Notes under the pieces: generated by a model
Told to the model about the DNA's origin: nothing
The model's database searches: none
The model's input: only the letters and a program-made list of their open reading frames with translations
Made by a program: the position numbers and the translations under genes
NCBI GenBank assembly: GCA_036654415.1
Contig: JAVVSB010000005.1
Location: 8,118-72,117 of the forward strand
Source of the DNA: Mucinivorans sp036654415
GTDB taxonomy: Bacteria > Bacteroidota > Bacteroidia > Bacteroidales > Rikenellaceae
Direction of reading: 5' to 3'
Length of the DNA: 64,000 bases
In this document: piece after piece, positions 34,654 through 43,001 of the stretch
How positions within the stretch are numbered: position 1 is the first letter of the stretch
Layout: each line of letters begins with the position of its first letter

Positions 34654-34665
34654 AGTGATAATATT

Positions 34666-35499
34666 ATGGAAAAATTACGTGTGGCAATTCAGGGTATTGA
34701 GGGGTGTTTCCACCATGTGGCAGCCACTAATTACTTTGGACATAGAGATTTAGAAATAATTGAGTGTCCAACCTTTAGAGCCACGGCCAGAGAGTTGGAG
34801 TGCCAAGGGGCCGATGTGGCGGTGATGGCCATAGAGAACTCCATTGCGGGTAGCATTCTGCCTAACTACAATATTCTCCAGAACAGTGCTCTCAAGGTTG
34901 TAGGCGAGACCAATCTTTATATCAAGCAAAACTTATTGGTGCTGCCAGATGCCACTCTTGAGGATATACGCGAGGTGCAGTCACACCCCATTGCTCTTCA
35001 ACAATGTTTAGACTACTTGGATAATTTTCCGCAGTGGCGTCAGGTCTCGACACAAGATACAGCCTTCAGTGCACGTGAGGTGGCGCGTATGGGTGATAAG
35101 GCTGTGGCGGCCATAGCTGGCGATTTGCCAGCTCAATTGTGGGGGTTGAAAATTATTGAGCCAGAAATAAACACCATAAAAAACAACTACACCCGATTCT
35201 TGGTACTCACGCGACGCGATGATAATAGATGGAATTCTAAGGATATAGACAAAGCTTCACTCCATTTTAAGGTTAGCCACCAGCGTGGTTCATTGGGGCG
35301 GGTACTTAAATGTATGGAGCTCTACGAGATGAATATGACCAAATTACAGTCGTACCCAATTCCTAGCGACCCGTTTCGCTATATTTTTCACCTCGACATG
35401 GAGTTTAGCTCAGTGGAGCAGTACCGTGCAGCCATACAGCTAATGAGCCACCACAGTCAGGAACTTACAATTTACGGAGAATATCTCTCTTACAAATAA
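34666..35499 (+). CDS. pheA: Prephenate dehydratase
   Basis: Converts prephenate to phenylpyruvate, the committed step to phenylalanine. It has 277 residues without a chorismate mutase domain. The catalytic domain includes QGIEGCFHHVAATNYFG, AVMAIENSIAGSI and the essential NNYTRFLVL. The C-terminal ACT domain (about 195-270, KVSHQRGSLGRVLKCMELYEMNM) is present, but the usual ESRP allosteric motif reads QSYPI, so feedback by Phe may differ. It is the first structural gene behind the attenuator, 74 bases after the leader-peptide stop. Confidence 0.95.
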   Translation: MEKLRVAIQGIEGCFHHVAATNYFGHRDLEIIECPTFRATARELECQGADVAVMAIENSIAGSILPNYNILQNSALKVVGETNLYIKQNLLVLPDATLEDIREVQSHPIALQQCLDYLDNFPQWRQVSTQDTAFSAREVARMGDKAVAAIAGDLPAQLWGLKIIEPEINTIKNNYTRFLVLTRRDDNRWNSKDIDKASLHFKVSHQRGSLGRVLKCMELYEMNMTKLQSYPIPSDPFRYIFHLDMEFSSVEQYRAAIQLMSHHSQELTIYGEYLSYK

Positions 35500-35503
35500 T
35501 AAA

Positions 35504-36343
35504 ATGAAGACAGTAACAATAATAGGAACAGGCCTTTTAGGTGGTTCGTTAGCTTTGGCCCTTAAGGACAAATCATTGGCCGAATATGTTGTGGGCGTTG
35601 ATGCCTGCCCTGAGAATCGTGTTGCGGCCCTGCAACGAGGGCTGGTTGATGAATTTATGCCTTTGGATAAAGCGGTGGAGATAAGTGACTTAATAGTACT
35701 TGCAATTCCTGTGGATGCCATACCGCTGGAGGCTGTTAAGATTCTTAATAAGGTTAATTCTCAGGTGGTTATGGATATGGGCTCAACCAAAGGCGAGCTC
35801 TGTGAGGTGATAGGTAAGCATCCGAGGCGTGGCCGTTTTGTGGCCTCTCATCCTATGTGGGGTACCGAGAAGTCAGGGCCTATGGCTGCCGAGCATGGGG
35901 CTTTCACTGGGCGTGCTGTTGTGATTTGCCAAAGTGAGCGTTCAGATGCCGATGCCATCGCCATAGTCGAGAATCTATACACACAGTTGGGTATGCCAAT
36001 TAAATATATGCAGCCAGAGGATCACGATATGCACACGGCTTATATCTCACATATCTCGCATATCACCAGTTATGCCTTGGCGCTTACGGTGTTGGAGAAG
36101 GAGCGCGAAGATTCTCAGATTTTTGATTTAGCCAGTGCTGGTTTTGCCACCACAGTGCGTTTGGCCAAGAGCTCACCCTCAATGTGGACACCTATTTTTC
36201 TTAAAAATAAGTATAACGTACTGGATGTGTTGCGCGAAAATATCCACCAACTTCAGATTTTTCGCAAACTGATTGAGCAGGACGATGCCAAAGGTATCGA
36301 GGCGCTCATTACCAAAGCCAATGGAGTAGGACGAATATTATAA
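35504..36343 (+). CDS. tyrA: Prephenate dehydrogenase
   Basis: NAD(P)-dependent oxidative decarboxylation of prephenate to 4-hydroxyphenylpyruvate, the committed step to tyrosine. It has 279 residues with N-terminal GTGLLGGSLALAL Rossmann motif, MGSTKGEL, and the catalytic His in SHPMWGTEKSGP. HISHITSYALA lies in the helical dimerisation domain. There is no ACT domain. It follows pheA by 4 bases, so one attenuator sets both branches of the pathway. Confidence 0.95.
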   Translation: MKTVTIIGTGLLGGSLALALKDKSLAEYVVGVDACPENRVAALQRGLVDEFMPLDKAVEISDLIVLAIPVDAIPLEAVKILNKVNSQVVMDMGSTKGELCEVIGKHPRRGRFVASHPMWGTEKSGPMAAEHGAFTGRAVVICQSERSDADAIAIVENLYTQLGMPIKYMQPEDHDMHTAYISHISHITSYALALTVLEKEREDSQIFDLASAGFATTVRLAKSSPSMWTPIFLKNKYNVLDVLRENIHQLQIFRKLIEQDDAKGIEALITKANGVGRIL

Positions 36344-36359
36344 TTAAATATAGAACATT

Positions 36360-37424
36360 ATGTCAAAATTAGATTTACGGGCTCATCGCCCAATGATAAT
36401 TTCGGGACCTTGTAGTGCCGAGACTGAGCAGCAAACTATGGACACTTGTACGGCGTTGGCCGCTTCAGGGAAGATAGATATTTTGCGTGCTGGTATCTGG
36501 AAGCCGCGAACTTCGCCAGGTGGCTTTGAGGGAATGGGTATTCAGGGGCTCAGGTGGATGGCCGAGGCTAAGGCACAAACCGGGCTACCCATTGCTGTGG
36601 AGGTTGCCAATGCCAAACATGTTGAGAGTGCGCTGGCCTTTGGCGTGGATGTACTTTGGATAGGGGCTCGCACCACGGTCAACCCCTTTTCAGTGCAGGA
36701 TATTGCTGACTCCTTGCGGGGGTTGGATATGCCAGTATTGGTCAAAAATCCTATGAACCCCGACCTGGGGCTCTGGGCTGGAGCAGTGGAACGTCTGCGG
36801 AAGGTTGGCATTGAGAATGTGGGGCTTATTCATCGTGGTTTTTCGAGCTTTGGTATCAGTCAATATCGTAATGCACCAATGTGGCACTTGGCCATCGAGA
36901 TGCGTCGTCGTATGCCAGAGATACCTATCTTTTGCGATCCATCGCACATTTGTGGTAACCGTGAATTATTACAGGGCGTGGCTCAAGAGGCTGCTGATTT
37001 AAATTATGACGGATTAATTGTCGAGAGCCATTCTTGTCCTGCTCAGGCGTGGAGTGATGCCTCGCAGCAACTCACTCCAACAGATTTGATAACTATGCTT
37101 GATTCAATTGTTTGGCGCAAGGAGGTGGCCGAAAAGCCAGAGTTTCAACAGTCCCTAGATATGTTGCGCTCGCAAATTGACCAGTTTGATGCTGAGGTTT
37201 TTTCGCTGCTAGGCAAGCGTATGCAGGTGGCCGAACGCATAGGTGAAATTAAGCGTGACAATGGAGTGATGATTCTTCAGGCTGCTCGCTGGGACGACAT
37301 CGTAAAGCGCATTCTCGATAACTCCAATCAACTGAATCTTAGCCGAGAGTTCCTCTCTATTCTGCTTAATTCTATCCACATGGAGAGTATTGCGCATCAA
37401 AATAGTGTGATGAACAAAAGATAA
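36360..37424 (+). CDS. Bifunctional DAHP synthase / chorismate mutase
   Basis: Fusion of 354 residues. The N-terminal part (about 1-260) is a type I-beta 3-deoxy-7-phosphoheptulonate synthase, with MIISGPCSAETEQQ, GIWKPRTSPGGFEG, VLVKNPMNP and FCDPSHICGNR. The C-terminal part (about 265-350) is an AroQ-type chorismate mutase helix bundle (MLRSQIDQFDAEVFSLLGKR, VAERIGEIK). It therefore supplies both the entry step of the shikimate pathway and prephenate for the two genes before it. The Bacteroidota-type gene cluster normally includes an aminotransferase, which is absent here. Confidence 0.94.
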   Translation: MSKLDLRAHRPMIISGPCSAETEQQTMDTCTALAASGKIDILRAGIWKPRTSPGGFEGMGIQGLRWMAEAKAQTGLPIAVEVANAKHVESALAFGVDVLWIGARTTVNPFSVQDIADSLRGLDMPVLVKNPMNPDLGLWAGAVERLRKVGIENVGLIHRGFSSFGISQYRNAPMWHLAIEMRRRMPEIPIFCDPSHICGNRELLQGVAQEAADLNYDGLIVESHSCPAQAWSDASQQLTPTDLITMLDSIVWRKEVAEKPEFQQSLDMLRSQIDQFDAEVFSLLGKRMQVAERIGEIKRDNGVMILQAARWDDIVKRILDNSNQLNLSREFLSILLNSIHMESIAHQNSVMNKR

Positions 37425-37438
37425 ACTGTTTATTCCAA

Positions 37439-37499
37439 AACACAATCAAGGCACTTACTCTTACCCCATTGAGGTGAAATTAAGCGCCTTGATTGTGTT
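37439..37499. terminator. Terminator hairpin between the aromatic operon and fabI
   Basis: Arms 37439-37452 and 37486-37499 (AACACAATCAAGGC and its complement) form a perfect 14-bp stem with a long 33-base loop. It lies between convergent genes. Confidence 0.75.
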
Positions 37500-37509
37500 C
37501 TAAGGGTGT

Positions 37510-38385
37510 CTATTTCTTGAGAGAAACGTCGGCGAATTCTATGTTGGTCTCCTCGGCCGAGAGCATTTCTTCCAATCCCTTGGAGTATAGTTTCATAGCG
37601 CGACGACTCATACCCATACTTGAAAAACCGCCATCGTGGTAGAGGTTCTGCATGGTTACCTTTTTGGTTAAATCAGAGAAGAGAGTTATCACATAGTCAG
37701 CGCAATCTTCAGCCGTGGCATTACCCAGCGGTGACATACGTTTTGCAAAGTCCATTAGGCCGTCCAGCCCCATCACTCCGCTACCAGCCGTGGTTGGCGT
37801 AGGTGATTGCGAGATGGTATTAACCCTAATCTTCTTTTCGCGCCCCAGGATATAACCGAATGAACGGGCGATGGACTCCAGTAGAGCCTTAGCATCGGCC
37901 ATGTCGTTGTAGCCATATAGCGTACGTTGGGCTGCAATATAAGATAGGGCCACAATGGAGCCCCAGTCATTCAAAGCATCCTTTTTACGTGCTACCTGCA
38001 TCACTTTATGGAACGAAATAGCCGAAATATCCAGTGTTTTTTGTAGATAGTCGTAGTCCAAATCGTCATATTTGCGTCCTTTGCGCACGTTGGGCGACAT
38101 TCCAATGGAGTGAAGTATGAAGTCAAACTTGCCACCAAAGTGTTTCATGGTCTGGTCAATCAGATTCTCCAAATCGGCAACCGAAGTGGCATCAGCAGGT
38201 ACGAAAATAGTCCCTAGCTCTTCGGCTAGTTGAGCTGTACCACCCATACGGGCGGCCATTGGGGTGTTGGTGAGTACTAACTCTGCCCCTTCGGAGGCAG
38301 CACGTTGAGCCACCTTCCATGCTATGGATTTTTCGTTCAAGGCTCCGAAAATGAGCCCTTTCTTCCCTTTAAGTAAATCGTACAT
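37510..38385 (-). CDS. fabI: Enoyl-ACP reductase (NADH)
   Basis: Last step of fatty-acid chain elongation, of the short-chain dehydrogenase type. 291 residues. N-terminal GLIFGALNEKSIAWKVAQ is the FabI-type nucleotide motif, and the catalytic Tyr/Lys pair lies in YGYNDMADAKALLES. SQSPTPTTAGSGVMG is the flexible substrate loop, and YHDGGFSSMGMS is near the end. It lies 34 bases downstream of adk and probably shares its transcript, as no separate -7 box is visible. Confidence 0.94.
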   Translation of the reverse strand: MYDLLKGKKGLIFGALNEKSIAWKVAQRAASEGAELVLTNTPMAARMGGTAQLAEELGTIFVPADATSVADLENLIDQTMKHFGGKFDFILHSIGMSPNVRKGRKYDDLDYDYLQKTLDISAISFHKVMQVARKKDALNDWGSIVALSYIAAQRTLYGYNDMADAKALLESIARSFGYILGREKKIRVNTISQSPTPTTAGSGVMGLDGLMDFAKRMSPLGNATAEDCADYVITLFSDLTKKVTMQNLYHDGGFSSMGMSRRAMKLYSKGLEEMLSAEETNIEFADVSLKK

Positions 38386-38419
38386 AACTTCTTCTTTTTT
38401 ATGATTTAGTGAAATACTC

Positions 38420-38995
38420 TTATTTCAAAGAGTTGATAACCGTGGATAGTTTTTCAAAAATCTCTTCGATTGTACCTGTGCCGTCAATGGCGGTGTATTT
38501 GCCTTGTGCTTTGTAGAACTCGGCCACAATGGCGGTCTGAGCTTTGTAGGTGTCGATACGGTTTTGAATAATCGTTGGGTCTTGGTCATCCTTGCGGCCG
38601 CTAACCAAGGCGCGCTTGGTGATACGGTTGATAATCTCGTTATCGGGAATCTCCATGGCAATCATTACCGTTACCGATAGACCACGTTCAACCATTATCT
38701 TATCAAAGGTTTGAGCCTGAATGGTAGTACGAGGAAAGCCATCGAAGATAACACCCTGGGCCTTGGAATTTTGGGCCACGTAGTCGGCCACTATGCCGCA
38801 CACCAAATCATCACTGGCCAGTCCGCCACCTTCCATTTGTGCTTTTGCTGCCAGCCCCAAAGCGGTGCCAGAGGCAATTTGCGAACGAATAGCATCACCA
38901 GTTGAAAGATGTAGCAGTCCATATTTTTTTTGTAGCAGGTCGGCTTGCGTGCCTTTGCCAGCCCCTGGAGGGCCAAAGAGAACAATGTTTAACAT
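38420..38995 (-). CDS. adk: Adenylate kinase
   Basis: Phosphotransfer between ATP and AMP. I start it at the ATG at 38995, which gives MLNIVLFGPPGAGKGTQ with the P-loop and a 191-residue short-type enzyme. The frame extends 81 bases further upstream, but a -7 box (39041-39048) lies inside that extension. DGFPRT, the LID-region RALVSGRKDDQDPT (no zinc cysteines) and the NMP-binding STGDAIRSQI are present. It is divergent from the ThiL-like gene and upstream of fabI. Confidence 0.94.
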   Translation of the reverse strand: MLNIVLFGPPGAGKGTQADLLQKKYGLLHLSTGDAIRSQIASGTALGLAAKAQMEGGGLASDDLVCGIVADYVAQNSKAQGVIFDGFPRTTIQAQTFDKIMVERGLSVTVMIAMEIPDNEIINRITKRALVSGRKDDQDPTIIQNRIDTYKAQTAIVAEFYKAQGKYTAIDGTGTIEEIFEKLSTVINSLK

Positions 38996-39040
38996 TTTGT
39001 ATAAAAGTTTTAGTTTATTTACAACAACATTTTCAGTGAG

Positions 39041-39048
39041 CAAAGATA
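39041..39048 (-). promoter_or_regulatory. -7 box of adk
   Basis: CAAAGATA on the plus strand, TATCTTTG on the minus strand, 13 bases from the divergent box at 39062. Confidence 0.65.
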
Positions 39049-39061
39049 CCACTTTTTGTCG

Positions 39062-39069
39062 TATCTTTG
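39062..39069 (+). promoter_or_regulatory. -7 box of the ThiL-like gene
   Basis: TATCTTTG, 25 bases before the ATG at 39095, back to back with the adk promoter. Confidence 0.65.
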
Positions 39070-39094
39070 TGCACAAAATAAATAAAAGAGCTTT

Positions 39095-40096
39095 ATGGCA
39101 ACAAAAATTTCACAACTTGGGAAGGTAGCATTTACCGAAAGGTTACTGCAAAATTTTAAAGGTGTAAACCACGATGATGCAGCTATTATAGATCGTGGAG
39201 AAAGTCTAGAATTGGTTAGTGAGGCGACTTTTTTTGAGGGAGTAGATTTTGATTTGCAATATTTTCCGCTTTCACATTTGGGCTATAAGGCCGTTACGGC
39301 AGCTGTGTCGAATATCTGTGCTATGAATGGCACGGCACAGTGGATAACCGTATCCATTGGGCTCTCTTCGCGGTTTATGGTCGAGGATGTAGACCAAATT
39401 TACGAAGGGGTTTTTCGTGCCTGCTCGGATTATAAGTTGACCCTTATTGGTGGTAACACCTCTGCTTCACTCACGGGACTTACCATAGCTATCAGCTGCA
39501 TAGGCCAGACAGAGAAGTCAAGAGTGACGCTTCGTAGAGGGGCTTGTAATACTGATATAGTATGTATTACAAGTGATTTAGGGGCAGCCTATATGGGCTT
39601 GCAACTACTTGAGCGCGAAAAAAGGGCTCTCAAGGGTAATGATGGCGTGCAACCGCAGCTCGATGGCTACAAATACATATTGGGTCGTCAGCTTCACCCC
39701 ATGGCACGCATTGACGTAGTGGAATCTCTTAGCAAAGAGGGGATTCAACCTACATCAATGATTGATATAACTAAGGGGTTGGCATCGGCTGCTCTTCATA
39801 TATGTAATCGCTCGGAGTGTGGTGTGCGTCTCTATTTGGAGCGTCTGCCTATAGCTCCCGAGACCTTCCGCATGGCCGAGGAGTTAGGTGCTGACCCCGT
39901 GGTGGCCGCACTTAATGGGGGTGATGACTACGAACTGATGTTCACTGTACCGCTTGATATGCACAAGCAGGTGGCTCAAATGGGTGGTATCGATATCGTG
40001 GGGCATATTACAACCCAAGAGAAGGGTGCAGCTCTGATAAGCCCAGATGGTTCCGAAATATCACTTACCTCGCCAGATTTTACTGCTGCTGAATAA
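39095..40096 (+). CDS. ThiL-like (AIR-synthase-fold) protein with altered active site
   Basis: 333 residues that align along their whole length with thiamine-monophosphate kinase, for example PLSHLGYKAV, NICAMNGT, AAYMGLQLLEREK and GGDDYELMFTVP. Several residues that bind Mg-ATP in ThiL are changed. The early TD-L-EGVHF segment reads SEATFFEGVDF, LSD reads VSN (VSNICAM), GGDT reads GGNT (IGGNTSAS), and DISDGL reads DITKGL. Only the first HDDAAI aspartates are kept. The fold is likely intact but ordinary kinase activity is doubtful. It may be a regulator, a scaffold or an enzyme with another substrate. A true thiL should exist elsewhere if the pathway is used. Confidence 0.82.
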   Translation: MATKISQLGKVAFTERLLQNFKGVNHDDAAIIDRGESLELVSEATFFEGVDFDLQYFPLSHLGYKAVTAAVSNICAMNGTAQWITVSIGLSSRFMVEDVDQIYEGVFRACSDYKLTLIGGNTSASLTGLTIAISCIGQTEKSRVTLRRGACNTDIVCITSDLGAAYMGLQLLEREKRALKGNDGVQPQLDGYKYILGRQLHPMARIDVVESLSKEGIQPTSMIDITKGLASAALHICNRSECGVRLYLERLPIAPETFRMAEELGADPVVAALNGGDDYELMFTVPLDMHKQVAQMGGIDIVGHITTQEKGAALISPDGSEISLTSPDFTAAE

Positions 40097-40107
40097 TTGT
40101 GGAGAGA

Positions 40108-40137
40108 TTTAATTAGTCAAATATTTGACTAATTAAA
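40108..40137. promoter_or_regulatory. 30-bp perfect palindrome, probable MarR operator
   Basis: The two 15-base halves are exact complements. The core is GTCAAATATTTGAC at 40116-40129. It covers TTTG (40124-40127), the -33 element for the -7 box at 40149. Repressor binding here would block the efflux operon promoter, the standard MarR autoregulation arrangement. Confidence 0.85.
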
Positions 40138-40148
40138 ATAAAAACTAT

Positions 40149-40156
40149 TATCTTTG
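40149..40156 (+). promoter_or_regulatory. -7 box of the MarR/efflux operon
   Basis: TATCTTTG, 21 bases after the TTTG inside the palindrome and 22 bases before the MarR ATG. Confidence 0.72.
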
Positions 40157-40177
40157 TAGCCAAGAAATTGGATACAG

Positions 40178-40618
40178 ATGGAGAATTATCAATCGGCTCG
40201 GGAGCTTATTTTGCAGATGCTCAAGACGCGAATGGCATTTAGACAGGCTTTGCAACACCTTCTTCGGGACAATAATGTGGAGATGACTTTTGAAATGTTG
40301 CAGATAATGACTTGCCTGTGGCACGAACAGGGGGTGAGTCAACAGATGCTGGCCGAAAAAACATCCAAAGACAAAGCTTGTCTGACCAACCTGATGTCAA
40401 ATCTTGAGAGAAGAGGGTGGGTAACTCGCCAGGTCGACCCTGCCGATGGGCGCAATCGGTTGGTCTATCTCACCCCCCAGGGGCAGGTGGCTAACGACCA
40501 TATTCGTCCCCTTATCAAAGAACTGTATTGTCAGGTCGGGCAGCAGATGGGCCTTAATCAGGTTCATGAGTGTATCAATCAATTAAAAAAATTGGATGAA
40601 ATACTTGGTCAATTATAA
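40178..40618 (+). CDS. MarR-family transcriptional repressor
   Basis: Winged-helix repressor of 146 residues. The recognition region is VSQQMLAEKTSKDKACLTNLMSNLERRGWV and the wing VDPADGRNRLVYLTPQG with the conserved DxRxR-type pattern. N- and C-terminal helices would form the dimer. It is first in an operon with TolC-, EmrA- and EmrB-type genes, and its end overlaps the TolC gene by 23 bases. The palindrome over its promoter suggests it represses the operon until a toxic ligand binds. Confidence 0.93.
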   Translation: MENYQSARELILQMLKTRMAFRQALQHLLRDNNVEMTFEMLQIMTCLWHEQGVSQQMLAEKTSKDKACLTNLMSNLERRGWVTRQVDPADGRNRLVYLTPQGQVANDHIRPLIKELYCQVGQQMGLNQVHECINQLKKLDEILGQL

Positions 40619-41918
40619 TCTGAAAGTTTTATTTTATGGTCTCCTGTTTTTTTGGGGACAGCAAGTTGTTGCTCAAGAGAGCTCCCGTGAATTATCGATA
40701 GATGAACTTTTTGAGATAGGCATTGAAAATAGTCTACAACTTAAAGCCTCTAAGATAGAGGAGGTGATAGCCGATGAGCAACAAAGAACTGCTCTTACTG
40801 AGCGATTACCAAGTCTACAAATAGGGCTTAGTGCGGGGCTAATCGGTCAACCAACTATTTTTGAACAGGGGCTCTCGCATCCTACATATCCCACCACCCC
40901 CAATTGGTCACAGAGTTATGGGATTGTGCTCAATCAGCCTATTTATCAAGGTGGTAGGATTCAGTATAATATCCAAAAGGCCGATATTCAAAAGCAGGTG
41001 GCCGCTTTAGCTTCGACCAACAACCAAGCAAAAGTAAAGTTGCTTTTATTGGAGCAGTATGTGGCCCTGTTTAGTTATTACAAAGAGTGCGATGTGCTTA
41101 GAGAAAATATTACTGAGTCGGAGAGGCGGCTAACAGATATTAGGCGTATGCGTAAAGAGGGTGTGTTGACCCTAAATGATGAGTTGCGTAGTGAACTACA
41201 ACTTACCAACTATAAACTCTCCTTGCAGGAGGCGCAACATAGTATTACATTGGCCTCAATTCGGCTAGATATTATGTTGGGGTTGGATGAGTCTCTGCTT
41301 ATTATTCCCGATACAATAATACTACACCAAAAATTTGACTTGCAAGATTATGAATCTTATTTGAGTGAGGCCTATGAAAATTATCCTGATATGCAGATTG
41401 CCCGCCGCAACACGCAAATGGCCCAAACCCAAACAAAACTAGCCAAGGCCGACTATCTACCATCACTATCGCTTCATGCCGACAATACACTTGCCCGTCC
41501 AATGTCCACTTCTTTGGCCGATGTGTATAACAATAGATGGAATATTGGGCTAAGCCTTAGCTATAACCTCTCTTCTATTTATCAAAATCGCCACCGAGTA
41601 CATCAAGCCCAACAGATGGTTCAGCTTAGCCGCAACACACAAGAACAACTCAAACAGGATATTCGCCTTCAGATACGTAGTGCGTATATTCGGCATCAAG
41701 AGGCTTTGAATAGGGTAGAGGTACTGACATTGTCGGTGCAACAGGCTCAAGAAAATTATCGAATTGTGCAAAACAGGTACCTCAATCAACTATCTATCTT
41801 GACCGACCTTTTGGATGCCAGTAGTGTGCGACTAACAGCCCAACTACAGCTAACCACGGCACGTAGCCAAACAATTTACACCTATTATGAGCTGCAACGT
41901 GCGTGCGGCAACCTTTAA
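40596..41918 (+). CDS. TolC-family outer-membrane efflux protein
   Basis: Outer-membrane channel of 440 residues. A signal peptide (LKVLFYGLLFFWGQQVVAQ) is followed by two copies of the long helical OEP repeat, with ITESERRLTDIRRMRKEGV in the first half and LSVQQAQENYRIVQNRYLNQ in the second. The periplasmic tunnel helices are easily seen. It overlaps the MarR gene, indicating translational coupling, and forms a tripartite pump with the next two genes. Confidence 0.92.
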   Translation: MKYLVNYNLKVLFYGLLFFWGQQVVAQESSRELSIDELFEIGIENSLQLKASKIEEVIADEQQRTALTERLPSLQIGLSAGLIGQPTIFEQGLSHPTYPTTPNWSQSYGIVLNQPIYQGGRIQYNIQKADIQKQVAALASTNNQAKVKLLLLEQYVALFSYYKECDVLRENITESERRLTDIRRMRKEGVLTLNDELRSELQLTNYKLSLQEAQHSITLASIRLDIMLGLDESLLIIPDTIILHQKFDLQDYESYLSEAYENYPDMQIARRNTQMAQTQTKLAKADYLPSLSLHADNTLARPMSTSLADVYNNRWNIGLSLSYNLSSIYQNRHRVHQAQQMVQLSRNTQEQLKQDIRLQIRSAYIRHQEALNRVEVLTLSVQQAQENYRIVQNRYLNQLSILTDLLDASSVRLTAQLQLTTARSQTIYTYYELQRACGNL

Positions 41919-41930
41919 CTAACTTTGATT

Positions 41931-43001
41931 ATGTCCAATTTACATAATAAACAACACCAACTACGCAGATTAAAAGTTAGGAATATAGTCATTAACACAG
42001 TCTGTATAATATTGGTCTTGACTGGTATATCGTGGACGGGTGGTTACTTCTGGAAATATTTCAATTATGAAATCACCAACGATGCAATGGTGGACCAATA
42101 TATTGCCCCTTTAAATGTTAGAGCTTCTGGATATATTAAGCAGGTGCGCTTTACCGAGCACCAATATGTACACGCAGGCGATACACTTTTGATTCTCGAC
42201 AATAGTGAGTATCAGATTAAAGTAAAGGATGCCCAGGCCGCACTGATGGATGCTCGTGGAGCCAAGGATGTATTGCACTCAGGTATTCAAACCTCGAAGG
42301 TTAACATTGCTATACAGCAGGCTAACATCGCTCAAGCTCAGGCTCAGCTGTGGCAACAAGAACAAGAATACAGACGCTACTCCAATCTTTTGGAGCAAGA
42401 GTCTGTCTCGAAGCAACAATACGAACAGGTGAGAGCCAATTACGAGACCACCAAGGCACGATATCAATCTCTGTTAGAGCAAAAGAGTGCTGCCCAATCT
42501 CAATATGCCCAAACCAATAACCAGTCCACCAGTGTTGAGGCCAATATCCTGCGTAAGGAGGCTGAACTGGATATGGCCCGACTGAATCTTTCGTACACCG
42601 TACTGATAGCACCATATGACGGCTACATGGGACGACGTACGCTAGAGGTGGGGCAGATGGTACAGAGTGGGCAAACTATCTCCTTCTTGGTACGTGGTCT
42701 GGATAAATGGATTACGGCTAATTATCGCGAGACACAGATTGCCAATATCTACATTGGACAGAAGGTCCGTATTAAAGTGGATGCCTTTAGTGGGCGAGTG
42801 TTTAGTGGTACGGTATCGGCTATTTCTGAGGCCACTGGTTCGAAGTATGCCCTTGTGCCAACCGATAATTCAGCGGGTAACTTTGTCAAAGTTCAACAAC
42901 GGATACCTGTGCGTATTGAGATAGACGATGCCACCGTTGAGGAGATGGCCAATCTGAGGGCTGGAATGATGGTTCAGACTGAGGCCATAAAAGATAGATG
43001 A
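41931..43001 (+). CDS. Membrane fusion protein, EmrA/HlyD type
   Basis: Periplasmic adaptor of about 356 residues linking the inner-membrane pump to the TolC-type channel. One N-terminal membrane helix (VINTVCIILVLTGISWTGGYF) is followed by the lipoyl/barrel-sandwich halves (VRASGYIKQV and LIAPYDGYMGRRTLEVGQMV) flanking a long coiled coil rich in Gln and Ala. The ATG at 41931 is preferred over a TTG two codons earlier. The stop overlaps the transporter start as ATGA. Confidence 0.9.
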   Translation: MSNLHNKQHQLRRLKVRNIVINTVCIILVLTGISWTGGYFWKYFNYEITNDAMVDQYIAPLNVRASGYIKQVRFTEHQYVHAGDTLLILDNSEYQIKVKDAQAALMDARGAKDVLHSGIQTSKVNIAIQQANIAQAQAQLWQQEQEYRRYSNLLEQESVSKQQYEQVRANYETTKARYQSLLEQKSAAQSQYAQTNNQSTSVEANILRKEAELDMARLNLSYTVLIAPYDGYMGRRTLEVGQMVQSGQTISFLVRGLDKWITANYRETQIANIYIGQKVRIKVDAFSGRVFSGTVSAISEATGSKYALVPTDNSAGNFVKVQQRIPVRIEIDDATVEEMANLRAGMMVQTEAIKDR

